This document shows, piece after piece, positions 1 through 11,371 of a stretch of DNA of 64,000 nucleotides. Positions within the stretch are counted from its first letter, which is position 1; every line of letters begins with the position of its first letter. This DNA comes from Saccharina japonica (taxonomy: Eukaryota > Sar > Phaeophyceae > Laminariales > Laminariaceae): positions 1,228,059-1,292,058 of the forward strand of contig MEHQ01000169.1 in assembly GCA_008828725.1 (NCBI GenBank). The letters are read 5' to 3'. The notes below the pieces were generated by a model. It searched no databases and was not told where the DNA came from. It saw nothing but the letters and a program-made list of their open reading frames with translations. Both the position numbers and the translations under genes were made by a program.

Positions 1-3000
1 CTCTGGCGCATCGATCCTCGAAAAGCAGGACAGGACGGTGTTTTTCCCGGAAGAAATACGCGAGCTGCTCGCGTGCTTGGACGTCCAATCTGCAAAATTT
101 AGAATAGGTGCCGGCTATTACTTCGAAAAACATTTTTTGTCCAAAAAGTGCTAGCCCCTTATATCGTAGAACGCCTCATTCGAGGACTCAGGTCCGAGTG
201 GGAGCAGGTCTGAGTGGGGGAGTTGCACGCGGCGGTATCGATTAGTTTAGGTATGCCATAACATATTTTGGCGTCAGCGAGTGTAGTCCAGTCAGTGAAT
301 GATGAGTGCAGTATGGGCCATCCGTTATCGACCGGTCAGTCACGTGGGAAAAGTAAAGGTAACATGTAGGGACCGGTTACATATAGTGCTGGGTGGGTTC
401 TTTGTAGCGTTCGCTTGGCGTGAGGGACGCTCTCAGAAAAACGAGAACACCTGAATATTCATCATGACCCGAGCACGGCCTTGAGCTAAACCTACCGCAC
501 AGCAGGTAACACCCTCCTGAACATGGTGAATCAGCCCTTCCGGACCTTGCCGCCGCCACCCGCATCCACAGCATGCACTAGCAATAAACGAATCTCGCTC
601 GGTTCCGTCATGGACCGGCAACAGAACGTGGTAGCCCTGGATGACGGCATCGATCAACCAAGGATTTGCCACCAATCGAAAAATTGCCTCTTAATTTACG
701 TGTCGATCCTACATGGCAACGTCGTTCGACCCTGCATGGCGACGTACTTCGACCAAGGGTTCTTCACCAATCAGAAATTTCCTCTCAAATTATCTCGACG
801 GCCAACAGGGAAACTGCGGGCACGAAGTGAGTAGAATGCCCTTGAACAAATTCCTTCCCACCGATTAGAGCGGAGCCGTTCTTCTAGATCTTGCTGGAGC
901 TTTTTCTTCAGGGATGCCAGGTACTTCCCGCACCAAACCCTCGTTCTCCATTTGGACTGCAGGTGAAGTGCCACCTGCACGCGCGACGCCAAGAAAACCA
1001 GACGCCACGCCGAATTCACTTTTACTTGTATACTTAGTATACACGTATTTTGTTTTTGGTGTTCCTCTGGAAGATGGGGGGTAAAAAGAAAGGTTATGCT
1101 CATCACGCTTCCACAAAACAAATATGTGTCGTGTGGGTTAATTTTACTCTCTTGCTTTTTGCAAGACCGGAAGCAGGTGTCCGCATGATTTGATCACCTC
1201 AAAAGCGTTGTAGCATCCACCTTTTAATAGGACAAACTCCGACCAGCCCAGTCATTTTTTTCGAGCTTTGCGCCAACCGTTTCTTACGCGGGAACATGTA
1301 AGTCAAAAATAATTATGGTGTGTAAACATGAGGGGAATACAAGTTCATTTAGTCCATCGTAGGGTCTGATTTCCTATGCTCCCGTGTATTAGTGGCAGCA
1401 CGCAGTCAGTACAACTAGTTTCACTCTGCGCGCTCGTCGGAGTCTTCCTTGCTGTGTACCTCAGGCACATCGCTCATACCTGAGCAGCTCGGGCTGGCTT
1501 GTGCGGGCGGTGCTGGTAACCGTCACTTTTATTTGACATTCGACCCTTTTCTTCCCTTCAAGCCCGAAAGGGGTTAAGAAACGGTTGTGTCCCCTATTTT
1601 CGTAACAATTTCTGAGACGATATTAGGCCTGAACGGTTTTGCCCAGAGGCTGGCATACCTGTATGCGCATCTCCTTCCGCCGGTTGTTTTCGTTCCCTAG
1701 GAGGCATCTGAGAAAGTCGCCAGCCTCAACGCTTTCTGGTGCCAGCGCAACCGCCTGGCGCACCGCCTCTTCGGCCCTACGACAGCAGCGACGAGGCAAG
1801 CACAAACCCGGGACAGAGTCAGCATGCTCTCACGACAAAGTAAGCACATACCAGGTATCTGCTTCGAGCTACTGCAAGCTACCGTAGGAGCTGGGCAGCA
1901 GCACCTGTGTCATACATTTTCTGAGGTTATGATACTGACGTGAGGAGCTCTACACTTAACCCAACAACCTACTTGCTAAACAAAGGTTAGAATGCTACGC
2001 CCGATACACAGAATCATGGGCTATTCCATGGGAACATACGTAGTAATCACAACCAAACTGTGGTCTGTACACACCAGTGGTACACACAAGGAGATACTTG
2101 GAGTTTGGGCCCATCGTGGGTTCTGATCATATACTATAATAGTATTACTAGTATTACTATGTATTGCTATGCCCCCCCATATACTATGTAGTAGGTACTA
2201 TTACGGGGTGGGCTAATGTAGTAAATAGGACCTACGGTACACACAAAAACCTATATATTTACATATTTTACTTATAATATTTGGTCCTATTTACTATGGC
2301 CCCCTGTAATACACGACAAATAGACCCGAATCAAAATACGTTAGTTAGTTCTCCAATTGCAATGGTTGTCAGTTGCGATGGTTGTCATTTGCAATGGTTG
2401 ATGGCACCCGTCAGCGAGAAACGCTTGGGCTCATACATACGTATGTGCAGCCCCTGTCCCATAGCATGGCCCTTTCCGTCGAACTATTCACGTGACTCTG
2501 AGGTCATGGTCGCAGAGAAATGGCGTGTACTCGTACCATAAACATAAGGGTGGTCGTTTCTCCGCATATATCCCGCCTCGGGGCTAAGGAGCATGAAAAC
2601 ATGTCCAAGTCAGAACGAGTCTAACCGGTGTTCAAATTTCTGCTCTCGACGTAAGTCCGACGGGGATTTTCCCTATCGCTCAAGAGCGACCAAGCCTCAG
2701 GTGATATCATCATGGGGCGGTGTTGTCGCGTTACAGGGCCTGTCGTTGTTTTCGTCGTGCCTTTCGAAGCGCTGGAAGCTGGAGTAAGTTTCCGCCATGT
2801 CCATGAGGTCCGCAAAGCTTGGTCCCGCTGTAGACGCCGGTGAGATCTGGTCGATCACAAAAAACGCCAGACGCACCAAAGGGTGATCCTCGATGACGGA
2901 ACGCTTTTCTGCAGGTGGAGCTAGCCACTCTCAGGGAAGGGGACCGCAGAGGGACCTAAGGTACCTTATCGAACGGAAGCTTGCCACCTGCCGTGTAGAC

Positions 3001-6000
3001 TACCTGGTACATACTTAGCACTTGGGGGCACGGCACACTCTAAGCGACTCCGTGCTTCAGGCGACGTTTTTCAACGTTCCCAAAGAAAACTGTACATAGG
3101 CACCACGAACGATTTTCAACTGTGTATTGCGCTGCGGAGTTAGACGGCTTAGACACGCAAAGCGTGCCACAAGCGTGGTTATACCGACTGTATTGCCCTT
3201 GCGAATTTGGAAATGCCTCACGTCTTTTTCCCTCTCGAACGCTTTTGAGGCCTTCTGGAACGCGAACGCTGCCAGGGTGGGCTCTCCCTTTCGGGCCCAT
3301 TCCCTGCCAAGCTGGAGCTGAGGTCCAAACATCATGCGGCGACAGAGGCGGCGGGGCGGGTTCGTGGTGTCGAGCAGGCTAGATCAGCCATAACGTTTCA
3401 AGGTCGGGAGCAGGGGGACGGTTTGCCTTGCAGACAGCTTCAGCAATAATATCATCTAAATTTTCCCCAAGAATATATGGATAGTGAAACAGGAGATAAA
3501 CGACAACGCTGGTCTCTCAAAAGGCGTACGGATAACTGGGGAAGAGGAAGCTGAGAGACTTGCCACGGTACGGAAGTTTTACTTGGTTCAGTAGATACTA
3601 AATTTTCTTTCATGCCGTATCGCGGTTCAGACCATTTTATCTGACAGCCATCGCTACTGAGCATACTGGGGTATGAGACAGACACGTGCAGCGCAAGTGC
3701 CTGGTACACGTGGCCTACAGAAGAATGCAGGCAGAACAGATGGCCGCTATAACGAATAAACGTTGAACTCAGCGTCGAAGAAACTCGCAGATATCCCTAC
3801 TGATACACTTCCTTATCGACGTGTTCGCTCTCGCAACAACAACTCTGGCCCCCATCTCTCGCCTCTGTCAGGCACACAGGCGACGTACATGCAGGTACAT
3901 CGACTGTCCATGGTTTTTCGAATTTCATCACTCTGCTGCCTTCGGCAAAAAAACAAAATCAGCTACAAAAATAGTGTCTGCGCGTGTCCACCTGGGTTTG
4001 AGAAGAAGCGATCCAGTCGTCCCACGATCGAAAAGCCACCGACCACGAGTCCCCCCGGTCCTTGCGATGTTCGAAAATCTGTCGTTTATTTTCATGACGT
4101 TCGACGCGGTTTGGAGCCGAAGAGTCACCCGCCCGCAACATCAAGTCAATCGGACAATATTCATATACATACTGTCATTTTTCTTTCGCTACTTATTATC
4201 CTCGGCGTCGGTTGGCAATCGGGATGACCACGTAGGCGGTCTAGAGGGTAGCTGTGAAACATGAGACAAGATGCCGCGCACGATGTTTCCGCCCAGAAGC
4301 GTGTGGTGTCGTTCGTGTGTGTTACTCCGCATATACTGCTCAACAGGAGCGCACATGTGTCTGGTTCGGCGGGTTGAGACTGGGAGCTCGAAAAATGCGA
4401 CGAGATGCGGTGAACGTTGCGGAATGTCACCAGCGACTAGAAAATACACACCCCTAAACGGCGAGACAAACGCAAAAGTGGACGTCCAACCACTCTGACG
4501 ACTCCCGACTACATATAATAAACGGTCTTAGTTAAGTCAATAGTCGCGCTCTGCATGCTTTGGAGCCCCGTGCATCCGAACTAAAAAACACGATATCCCC
4601 AAACGTCCTGGTGAGGTGATTGCATATATCAAAACGGGCGGGATATTCCTCCACGCTGTTGCTCTACGTGAAAGAGCTGCAGGGCGGCAAAGCCCCCCCC
4701 CCCCCCGACCTTGCATAGCCCTCCCTCTTTTGACCCTGCGTGGGTGTCACTAGCTACGGCTGCGGTGCAAACAATACCTACCGGTACGTTACAGCATTCA
4801 CATATACGCCCTTTGTTACAAAAGGCAACGGGGCGGGAGGCGCGCCGACGAGTCGGAAACGACTCGGAGCCCCACCTCGTGGTAGGACGTCCCGGCCCAC
4901 TTCCTCGCTTCCTCAGACCCTTCCGCCAACAACATGCACACGTCCGCATAAAGCAACGTCGCAGCCTCGGCTGGGCGGCTTTTCCTCGTTGTCTGCCCCT
5001 GAATGGCCAGGTTCAGATGCTCCATAGCGCTGTGAAGCAGACTTTCTCGGGGCGAGTTCTGCTCAAGGGCACCGGTACACCGGTAAAATTAAGGAAGGCG
5101 ATCGTAAGAAATCCCACCAAAATGTCCAAGAGAGGATGGGGGGGGGTATCTCCACGACTGCTACTACCGGTCCCATGTTCCGTATTCTGGACGGCCGGCA
5201 TTCTATTGTTGTGTTTTCTCCACACCTTATCGCTCATGCAAGCGGGGCTTCGATGTTCGATTTTCTAGCCGCCAGCGGGCCATGTCAAGCGTCGGCCAGC
5301 GGTCATCAGAACGACGTGGTCATCCCTTTGGTCCCACTTTTCTGAATACCCCCAGGGCGTAAAGCGTTCTTGTACCCCCCTTTCTCGTACCCCCTTGCAA
5401 TCACGGGTCGTTCAGCAGGTACTTGTAGTATTCACGCAACTCATGAAACAGGAGGTGCCTTCTGCCCCTACCAACTGCAGTCACCCCAAAGTTCTAGGAG
5501 ACGCAAGTGCAAGTGTTGTCTCGGGCGGTGCCCCTCGATGCAGAACCGCGACCCAACCTGCAGGCAGCTCTGGCCAAATTCGTACACCGTAACGATCAGC
5601 AGGTTCTGAATATCTTAACCTCTTAAGAACTGGTCCCACGAATTTGGGGATAAGTTACTTGGAAATAGTGTGAGACATTTTTTTCAGTTCTGAATGGGTT
5701 AAGAAGCCTTGCATTGCACAACCACACCGCAACAGGAGAGCATGTTTCGTACCTCCAAAGAAGCCATGTACCGCATTACCACAGCGCAGCGGAAGAGCAC
5801 GTTTTCGAATCCGGGCGAAGGCGACATACTGCTCGCTATCCGCTGGTAGATGGACAGCGCCCCCTCGAACGCCCCGAACGCTTCGTACACCCCGCCGAGC
5901 TCCAGCAAACGTAGGGATAACTCCCAAGCCTGGACAATTACATTGACGCATTTTCGTGTCACAAAAAGAAACAGGTAGCAAAAGCAGGCGGGGCAAGAAA

Positions 6001-8978
6001 ATGTATCCTGCAGCAGAGCGAAAAACAAGCCAGCTTTCATGGCAACGACGAGAATGTAAAACGTTGTCGCCCCCACCCGCTGCTGCATCGGCCATTTTCG
6101 CTCACTGCTGATGTGATTGGTCGGAGGTATTCCAAGGGAGACCCATGGTGCACTCCTTGCGTGCTACTGCGAACGCAAGGAACTTTTGATAACACCATAT
6201 GTATATATACCTCCGCGAATCCCGTTTCGAGTAGATCGATCGAGCGACGGTGCGCGTCACAAGCCATTCGCAAATGGTCGTGCCCTACGGCAGGGTCTCG
6301 CTCCCAAGCTCGAACTTCCGCGCGGGCTAGAGCCACCCAGACGCCGTCGTCGCTGGACCCCTGTATCGACAAGCAAAGGAAGGGTGGGATCGGGTGTACT
6401 GTATGCATCAGCGCTTGACTATTTGACTATTGGCACTAGTGACCCCTTTTGGAGCTTGGGAGAGAAACCATGTTTATTGCAACGACCACAAGAAGGAGCC
6501 CTCGCTGCCGGCAGAGAGAAAGGGATTTCGCGCCCGCAGGTTTCTGATTGATTCATGCTTTAGGTTGGAATTTCAGATTGGTGGAAAGTCCTTGGTCGAA
6601 CTTTGTTGTAACCCGGAATGGTGACGTCACTTTTTTTGGAAAAACATGATACTTGGAAAATTGGCCGTGGATGATGACGTCAGTCTTGTTTTTTCTAAAC
6701 ATTGACCGGATAGTTTTGTTCGGATAGCAACGTAAGGAGCTGTACCATACGCGCAAAATATTAATCTAGTGGTACTGTTGCACGCTGTTTCTAGGATGCA
6801 TGCCTATAATGTTGACATGAATACAACACACATCTGTTTTTTTCAGGCCGATATACTACTATCAAGTCCCATAAGGGACAGCGGCCTCATTTACCGAGCG
6901 GATGGAGGTGGGGATATTGGGCAGGGCGGTTGGTTCATCGCGTTCGTTGATGGATGCTGTCGCCATGGACGAACTTTTGCTAGGGTCAACACATTGAGCA
7001 TGCCCATGGCCTGTTGTCAAGGGTTTCTCGACGTGCTTCCCGGGGAAAACGTCAGATTCCTTACACAAGATAGTTGCTGTTCACCCTGTGGGTTGGTGTT
7101 GGATATTAATATGTAGCAAATACGAACGGACCCACTAACCCACAGAGACAAGCCGTGTCGGCTATTGGGTAGTGCTCAACCACCAACAGGTGGGGAAGTT
7201 ATCGGAGTCGCAGCGGAGGAAGTCACTGGCCAGCCAATTATACGCCTCGAGGCCTCAGATAGCCAAAGTTTGAAGTATCCAAATAACATGCATTTTGGCG
7301 AAGACGGCGACACTGCTGTGGCACTGCTTGAAACCCAGGCTCAAACATGGATATGGATGCCGATATGGACAGGCTCAGCTATTGATAGGCCACCATTCTA
7401 TTCAGAGGGCGATCTAAGTTGGTCGCACCTTAGCAGCGCAATGCAAGTAGTAAACTGCCTCGTCCAAATCCCCATCCACCAAAGCTAGTCTTCCAAGGCG
7501 TTCCAGCACTTGCTTGTCATCGGGTGTCGTTTTCAGGCGGGTTTCCAAGCGTTGTCGTATGATTCGCCGAGCAGCCCTTCGAAGCCTGGATAGATGTGGC
7601 ATTCATTTACTACTAGTAATTTACTATGTACGCGAATGCGAGTTTCAAAATTCGCGGAGCCAAAAAATAGGAGGCGCCTTTACCACTCTTATCCCACAAA
7701 TCATACCAGATAAAGTACCATTTGTGGGACAAGAGCTCTGGCAAAGGCTAGTGAAAAATAGAGACCCCTTTCAAAATGAATGAGACGACCGACCGACCGA
7801 CCGACCGACCGGGTTCCACCAACGCACACAAGTTGACGACAGATACAAACTTCCTACTGCGCGATTTCCTAGCGACAGCTATACCATACCCGATACTACG
7901 TACGTATCTTCAACAGGGTGGCAACACCATCCACGACGTACTGACTCCACGGTGGCACATTATCGAAATTGTGGCGCCACCACAGTTCTAAAGTTGAGTT
8001 CTTGCTCCGTTGTCGCGTCTGGTTAGGTTGGACAAGTACCGGCATAGGGCACACTACAGCAGTACCAGTATACCAAAGTACCAAGTAGGTGCGTAGGAGA
8101 GACGCCACGATATCGGGGATGATCGGCCACCATATAGTCATGATGCTGTATGAAAGCAAGCACGCTGCGTACAAGTACGTACCCGTAGGACAGGATAACT
8201 ACACTTGACAATTGTGTGTGCACGAGTAGGGCGTGCTATGTGCGACATGCGGATCCAGACGGCACACGTGACACGATGACCGCATATCTATTGGCAACTA
8301 CTCGAGGCGAAGGTCAGCGGCAGTTGATACGGTGGTACTGTAGGTACATGCTGCACATATGGTGTCCCACCTAGACCCAGCGTCCTCATGAGCAGGAAAA
8401 GGAGCAGGAGCAGGACCGGCAGCATCAGGAGCAGCAGCGGCAGGATCGGCAGCAGCAGAAGCAGCAGCAAGAGCAGCGTCAACGGCAGCAGCTGGACCAT
8501 CAACGGACCTCTCTTCAAGATTAGCTTTATGCCCCACCAACACACGGCCGTCGTCTCTAGTCTCCCTCCGCTCGATGCCTTTGCCGCCAGAAATGGCGGC
8601 AAACCGCGACCGTAGCGTTTTCCCGTATTGAAGATCATCACCATCATCACCACGACCATCATCATCGATTGTCGTCGCCACTTCCAAGCATGCTTCGTCA
8701 TCATGTGTCTTCGATACTTTTATCGACGATTTTTTCCCCACTGGAACATCAGTGCTACCTCGCGCATGCACTCGATTTGCCATGCTACTACTGTGAGTCG
8801 CGACCCTTGGGGGAGCTGCGTGCACGGGTGGAAGCCGCGACAGCCGTGCAGAGAGGGCGACGGTGGAAGGAGTCGACGGAGCGACGGAGCAATCAGTTGC
8901 GGTGAGAAACGTGACGGTTCGAATTAGTTGCGGTGAGAAACGTGACGGTTCGAGCTTTGGAAACATTAATACAGACAT
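1..8978 (-). CDS. TPR-repeat protein gene, multi-exon, 3' end beyond window
   Basis: Minus-strand gene with probable exons 8978-8371, 7585-7429, 6360-6211, 5929-5753, 5058-4876, 3317-3185 (or to 3222), 2908-about 2744, 1776-1659, 974-862 and 89-1 (open at the edge). Phases agree for the first six exons and for the last three. The join from the 2.9-kb exon to 1776 does not fit, so a small exon may be missing there. Exon 1 (about 202 residues, ATG at 8978) is acidic, then Ala/Pro-rich. Later exons encode amphipathic helices of TPR type, for example LERLGRLALVDGDLDEAVYY, then WELSLRLLELGGVYEAFGAF and GREWARKGEPTLAAFAFQKA. TPR proteins are scaffolds for protein-protein contacts; no catalytic domain or partner is recognisable. 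The gene is divergent from the Zn2Cys6 gene. The helical-repeat class is fairly secure, the exact exon list less so. Confidence 0.62.
650..790 (+). repeat. Repeat family M3 (CCAAGG-TTT-CACCAATC), copy 1
   Basis: Two half-units with ACCAAGGATTTGCCACCAATC and GACCAAGGGTTCTTCACCAATC about 95 bases apart, in the last visible intron of the TPR gene. Related to 6555-6770 (reverse) and 28455-28690. Confidence 0.5.
2219..2298 (-). repeat. MITE family M2 (AGTAAATAGGACC termini), copy 1
   Basis: An AT-rich 80-base foldback with inverted ends AGTAAATAGGACC and GGTCCTATTTACT, in an intron of the TPR gene. A second copy in the opposite orientation is at 20750-20852, and degraded pieces lie near 21726 and 22012. 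Confidence 0.6.
5614..5703 (-). repeat. MITE family M1, copy 1 (CTTAACC...GGTTAAG)
   Basis: About 90 bases with inverted termini CTTAACC and GGTTAAG and inner inverted GTCCCAC/GTGGGAC. It lies in an intron of the TPR gene. Related copies are at 18955-19044 and 36507-36590. Confidence 0.65.
6555..6770 (-). repeat. Repeat family M3, copy 2
   Basis: Reverse orientation: CCAAGGACTTTCCACCAATC near 6580-6600, and a GTGACGTCAC palindrome nearby that also occurs in the 28.5-kb copy. Confidence 0.5.
7786..7812 (+). repeat. (GACC)n microsatellite
   Basis: Six to seven CCGA/GACC units, in the first intron of the TPR gene. Confidence 0.8.
8890..8957 (+). repeat. 31-base direct duplication inside TPR-gene exon 1
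   Basis: GTTGCGGTGAGAAACGTGAC followed by GGTTCGA occurs twice in tandem, with a period of about 31 bases. This is not a multiple of three, so the encoded residues differ in each copy. It falls at about residues 8-30 of the predicted protein, which casts doubt on the chosen start; an ATG further in (near residue 66) is an alternative. Confidence 0.7.
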
Positions 8979-9308
8979 GCCATCTGGATATTTGGAAACC
9001 CCAGACCTATTATTAAACAACACCCCGCGTCACGCATCACGAGAGCGACATTGGGAGTGGCCAATCTCGCGGAGGGACGATCGACAGCGGGTGTCCACAA
9101 GCATTTCCATTGGAGAGATTCGGGAGGATGATCATCGCTGCAGTCATTTCCTGATCGAGTTGCTGTAGAGTAAATAGCACACGAGTATTGTCCGCCCTCT
9201 CCTGTGCGTTTTGCTAGACGTACTGCAGTACGGGTAGTAGTGCTGTTGTACTCGTACTCGCACCCATATAACGCTTGTAGCGACGTTGTTGCAGAGACTC
9301 AGAGCACA
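8979..9308. promoter_or_regulatory. Shared 5' region of two divergent genes
   Basis: About 330 bases separate the ATG of the minus-strand TPR gene from the ATG of the plus-strand Zn2Cys6 gene, so both promoters or 5' leaders must lie here or overlap the neighbouring transcript. A TATA-like CCCATATAAC sits about 40 bases before the plus ATG. That is close for a TATA box and may fall in the leader. No known operator was recognised. Bidirectional control is an inference from geometry only. Confidence 0.4.
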
Positions 9309-11316
9309 ATGGATGAACAACAGCAATGGACCTTGATGCAGGAGCTGGGGATTATCCCCAACGACGCCGCACCTTCGGCTCAGGCTGCCCAGCTCGGGGG
9401 CAACGGACAGCAGCCGCTCCAGGAGGTGGCGTCAATGCCATCACTTCTCGCAGCAGCAGGACCGGCGACTACGATCCCCTCTACGACGATGACACAGCCG
9501 CTTCGAAAGAGCTGCGACTTCTGCCGGTTACGAAAAAAGAAGTGCGATGGTCCCATGGCTGCGGACAGGGCCGGGCGTTGCAGGTGAGGTTTGAGGGCCT
9601 AGCACCCTCTCGGGCGATTGTTGCTCCTGTGGACAGAGGCGTGGCACGCACAGCAGTGCGGTTCTTGGTGCGTTTGCCGCCTTGAGGGAAGCTGAATCCC
9701 AACCGCTTACGTTTCGTACATACTCTTGCCAGTACGAGCACACCTGCAGCAGGCGCTACGAACAGCATGAGTATCATACAACAGCAGTACATCATATATA
9801 CTCGCATACAACTGCGGTCGTAAACATACACGACCCTGTGCAATCGATAATAATAAAACGCTCTACGCGCACTGTAGACCGTTGCCTGACGAGTTACAGC
9901 AGTGGGTCCACCTTGGGTCCACTGCCATTTTTCTGCCATTTTGGTTGTCACTGCTGCCGTCATCGTGTTCGTTGTAAAGCGTTCATGAGTACCAGGTACC
10001 TGGTACTGGTACCCTTTAGGAATCAAAGCAAACCCCGAAACTTTCTACGTAAGGCCACGCAGGATCTTATCCACCCCCCACCCCCGGCTTTCCGGCTCAC
10101 TGTAATGGTATGGGCTAGGAAGGCCGGTAATTACCTCTGCACAGGTAATTGATCCGTTTTCGTATATCTTGGATGGCATTCGTATTCGGTATTCGGGGTA
10201 TTTATAATATCTGTGGGCCATACTTGAAGCCCATCCCGAGCTAGCCCGCAAGATTTTGGAAACCTCCTGACCCGACCCGACCCGACCCGACCCGACCCGA
10301 CCCGACCCGACCCGACCCGACCCGACCCGACCCGACTCGACCCGCCAGGTTCTGATTGCCCCGTGAGATACGGGTCAGTCGCGTGTCGGGTCACCTCAAC
10401 CCGCGAGACCATTTATCTCGACCCGCGGGTTTGACCCGCGGATCCGGCCCGTGGGTCGACACTTGAAACACAATTTAATCCCCATTTTGGTACCCAGCGA
10501 TACGTGGCCTGGCTGTACGCGTACATAGTGGGTTTGGATGGATGTCGACGTGCGTATACATTTTTTGGCGGTGTTTTAATGCTTGTATATGATACCAAAG
10601 ATTAGTGTAATTGAGTCTTGGACTCGTAGCTTTTGCACGAGGGCGGCATCTCGTTGCATGCCGTACGCAGCATTTGACGTTCTCAAAACTTGCCGCTTCT
10701 TTTGGCACAACACCGTACCCTCGCTGCAACTCGGCACCCTCCCCACCACCAACCTCCGTCCGTCTCTGCTGAAGTCTTGATTTTCTTTCGCAAAATGTAT
10801 TACAACCTAATATGACTTGACCTTTTTGTTTTATCATGTTTTTCTGGTACCCGGTAAGGTTTTGCGCGTCCAAGGGCCTCGATGAATGCGTGTACAGCGA
10901 GAGGAAATCGTCGGCGCCCAAAACACGCCCTCGATCGAGCAAGCGGCCGCAGGAGGGAGAGATCAAAGGGGCTGACAGAGGGGATGAAAAAGGGATGCCC
11001 CCTGGGTTTCCACCCGCTAACTTTTCTGTTGAAGCGTCTATGGGCCTGGCGGTCAAGAGGTGAGGGGATAGAGAACGTTTCCCAGTACAGGCAATTTTTC
11101 GTAGTTTTTTTTAGGGTTTACGTATGGAGGGTATGTAAGGTCTGAGTTGCAGCGTTGGAGGTGGCAGCAAATAAAAAGTGGCGGAGGAGGGGCGGGGAAA
11201 CTGGAACTTTTTTGGTTTAATCCGCCAAAAGACCGTCCGTGAGCTGCTAGAGTCTCGAAAGTGTTCTCTCCTTCTGTCTGGATATCCGGCGTTCGTGATA
11301 GTCGTATAGACAGATG

Positions 11317-11371
<55 letters not shown>

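Noticed and set aside
3763..4264. Plus-strand frames of 147-154 codons near 4 kb
   Set aside because: They overlap each other in two frames, have no family resemblance and lie opposite a TPR-gene intron. A minus frame at about 4130-3970 (DSSAPNRVERHENK) looked more exon-like but had no phase-compatible acceptor, so it was not called.
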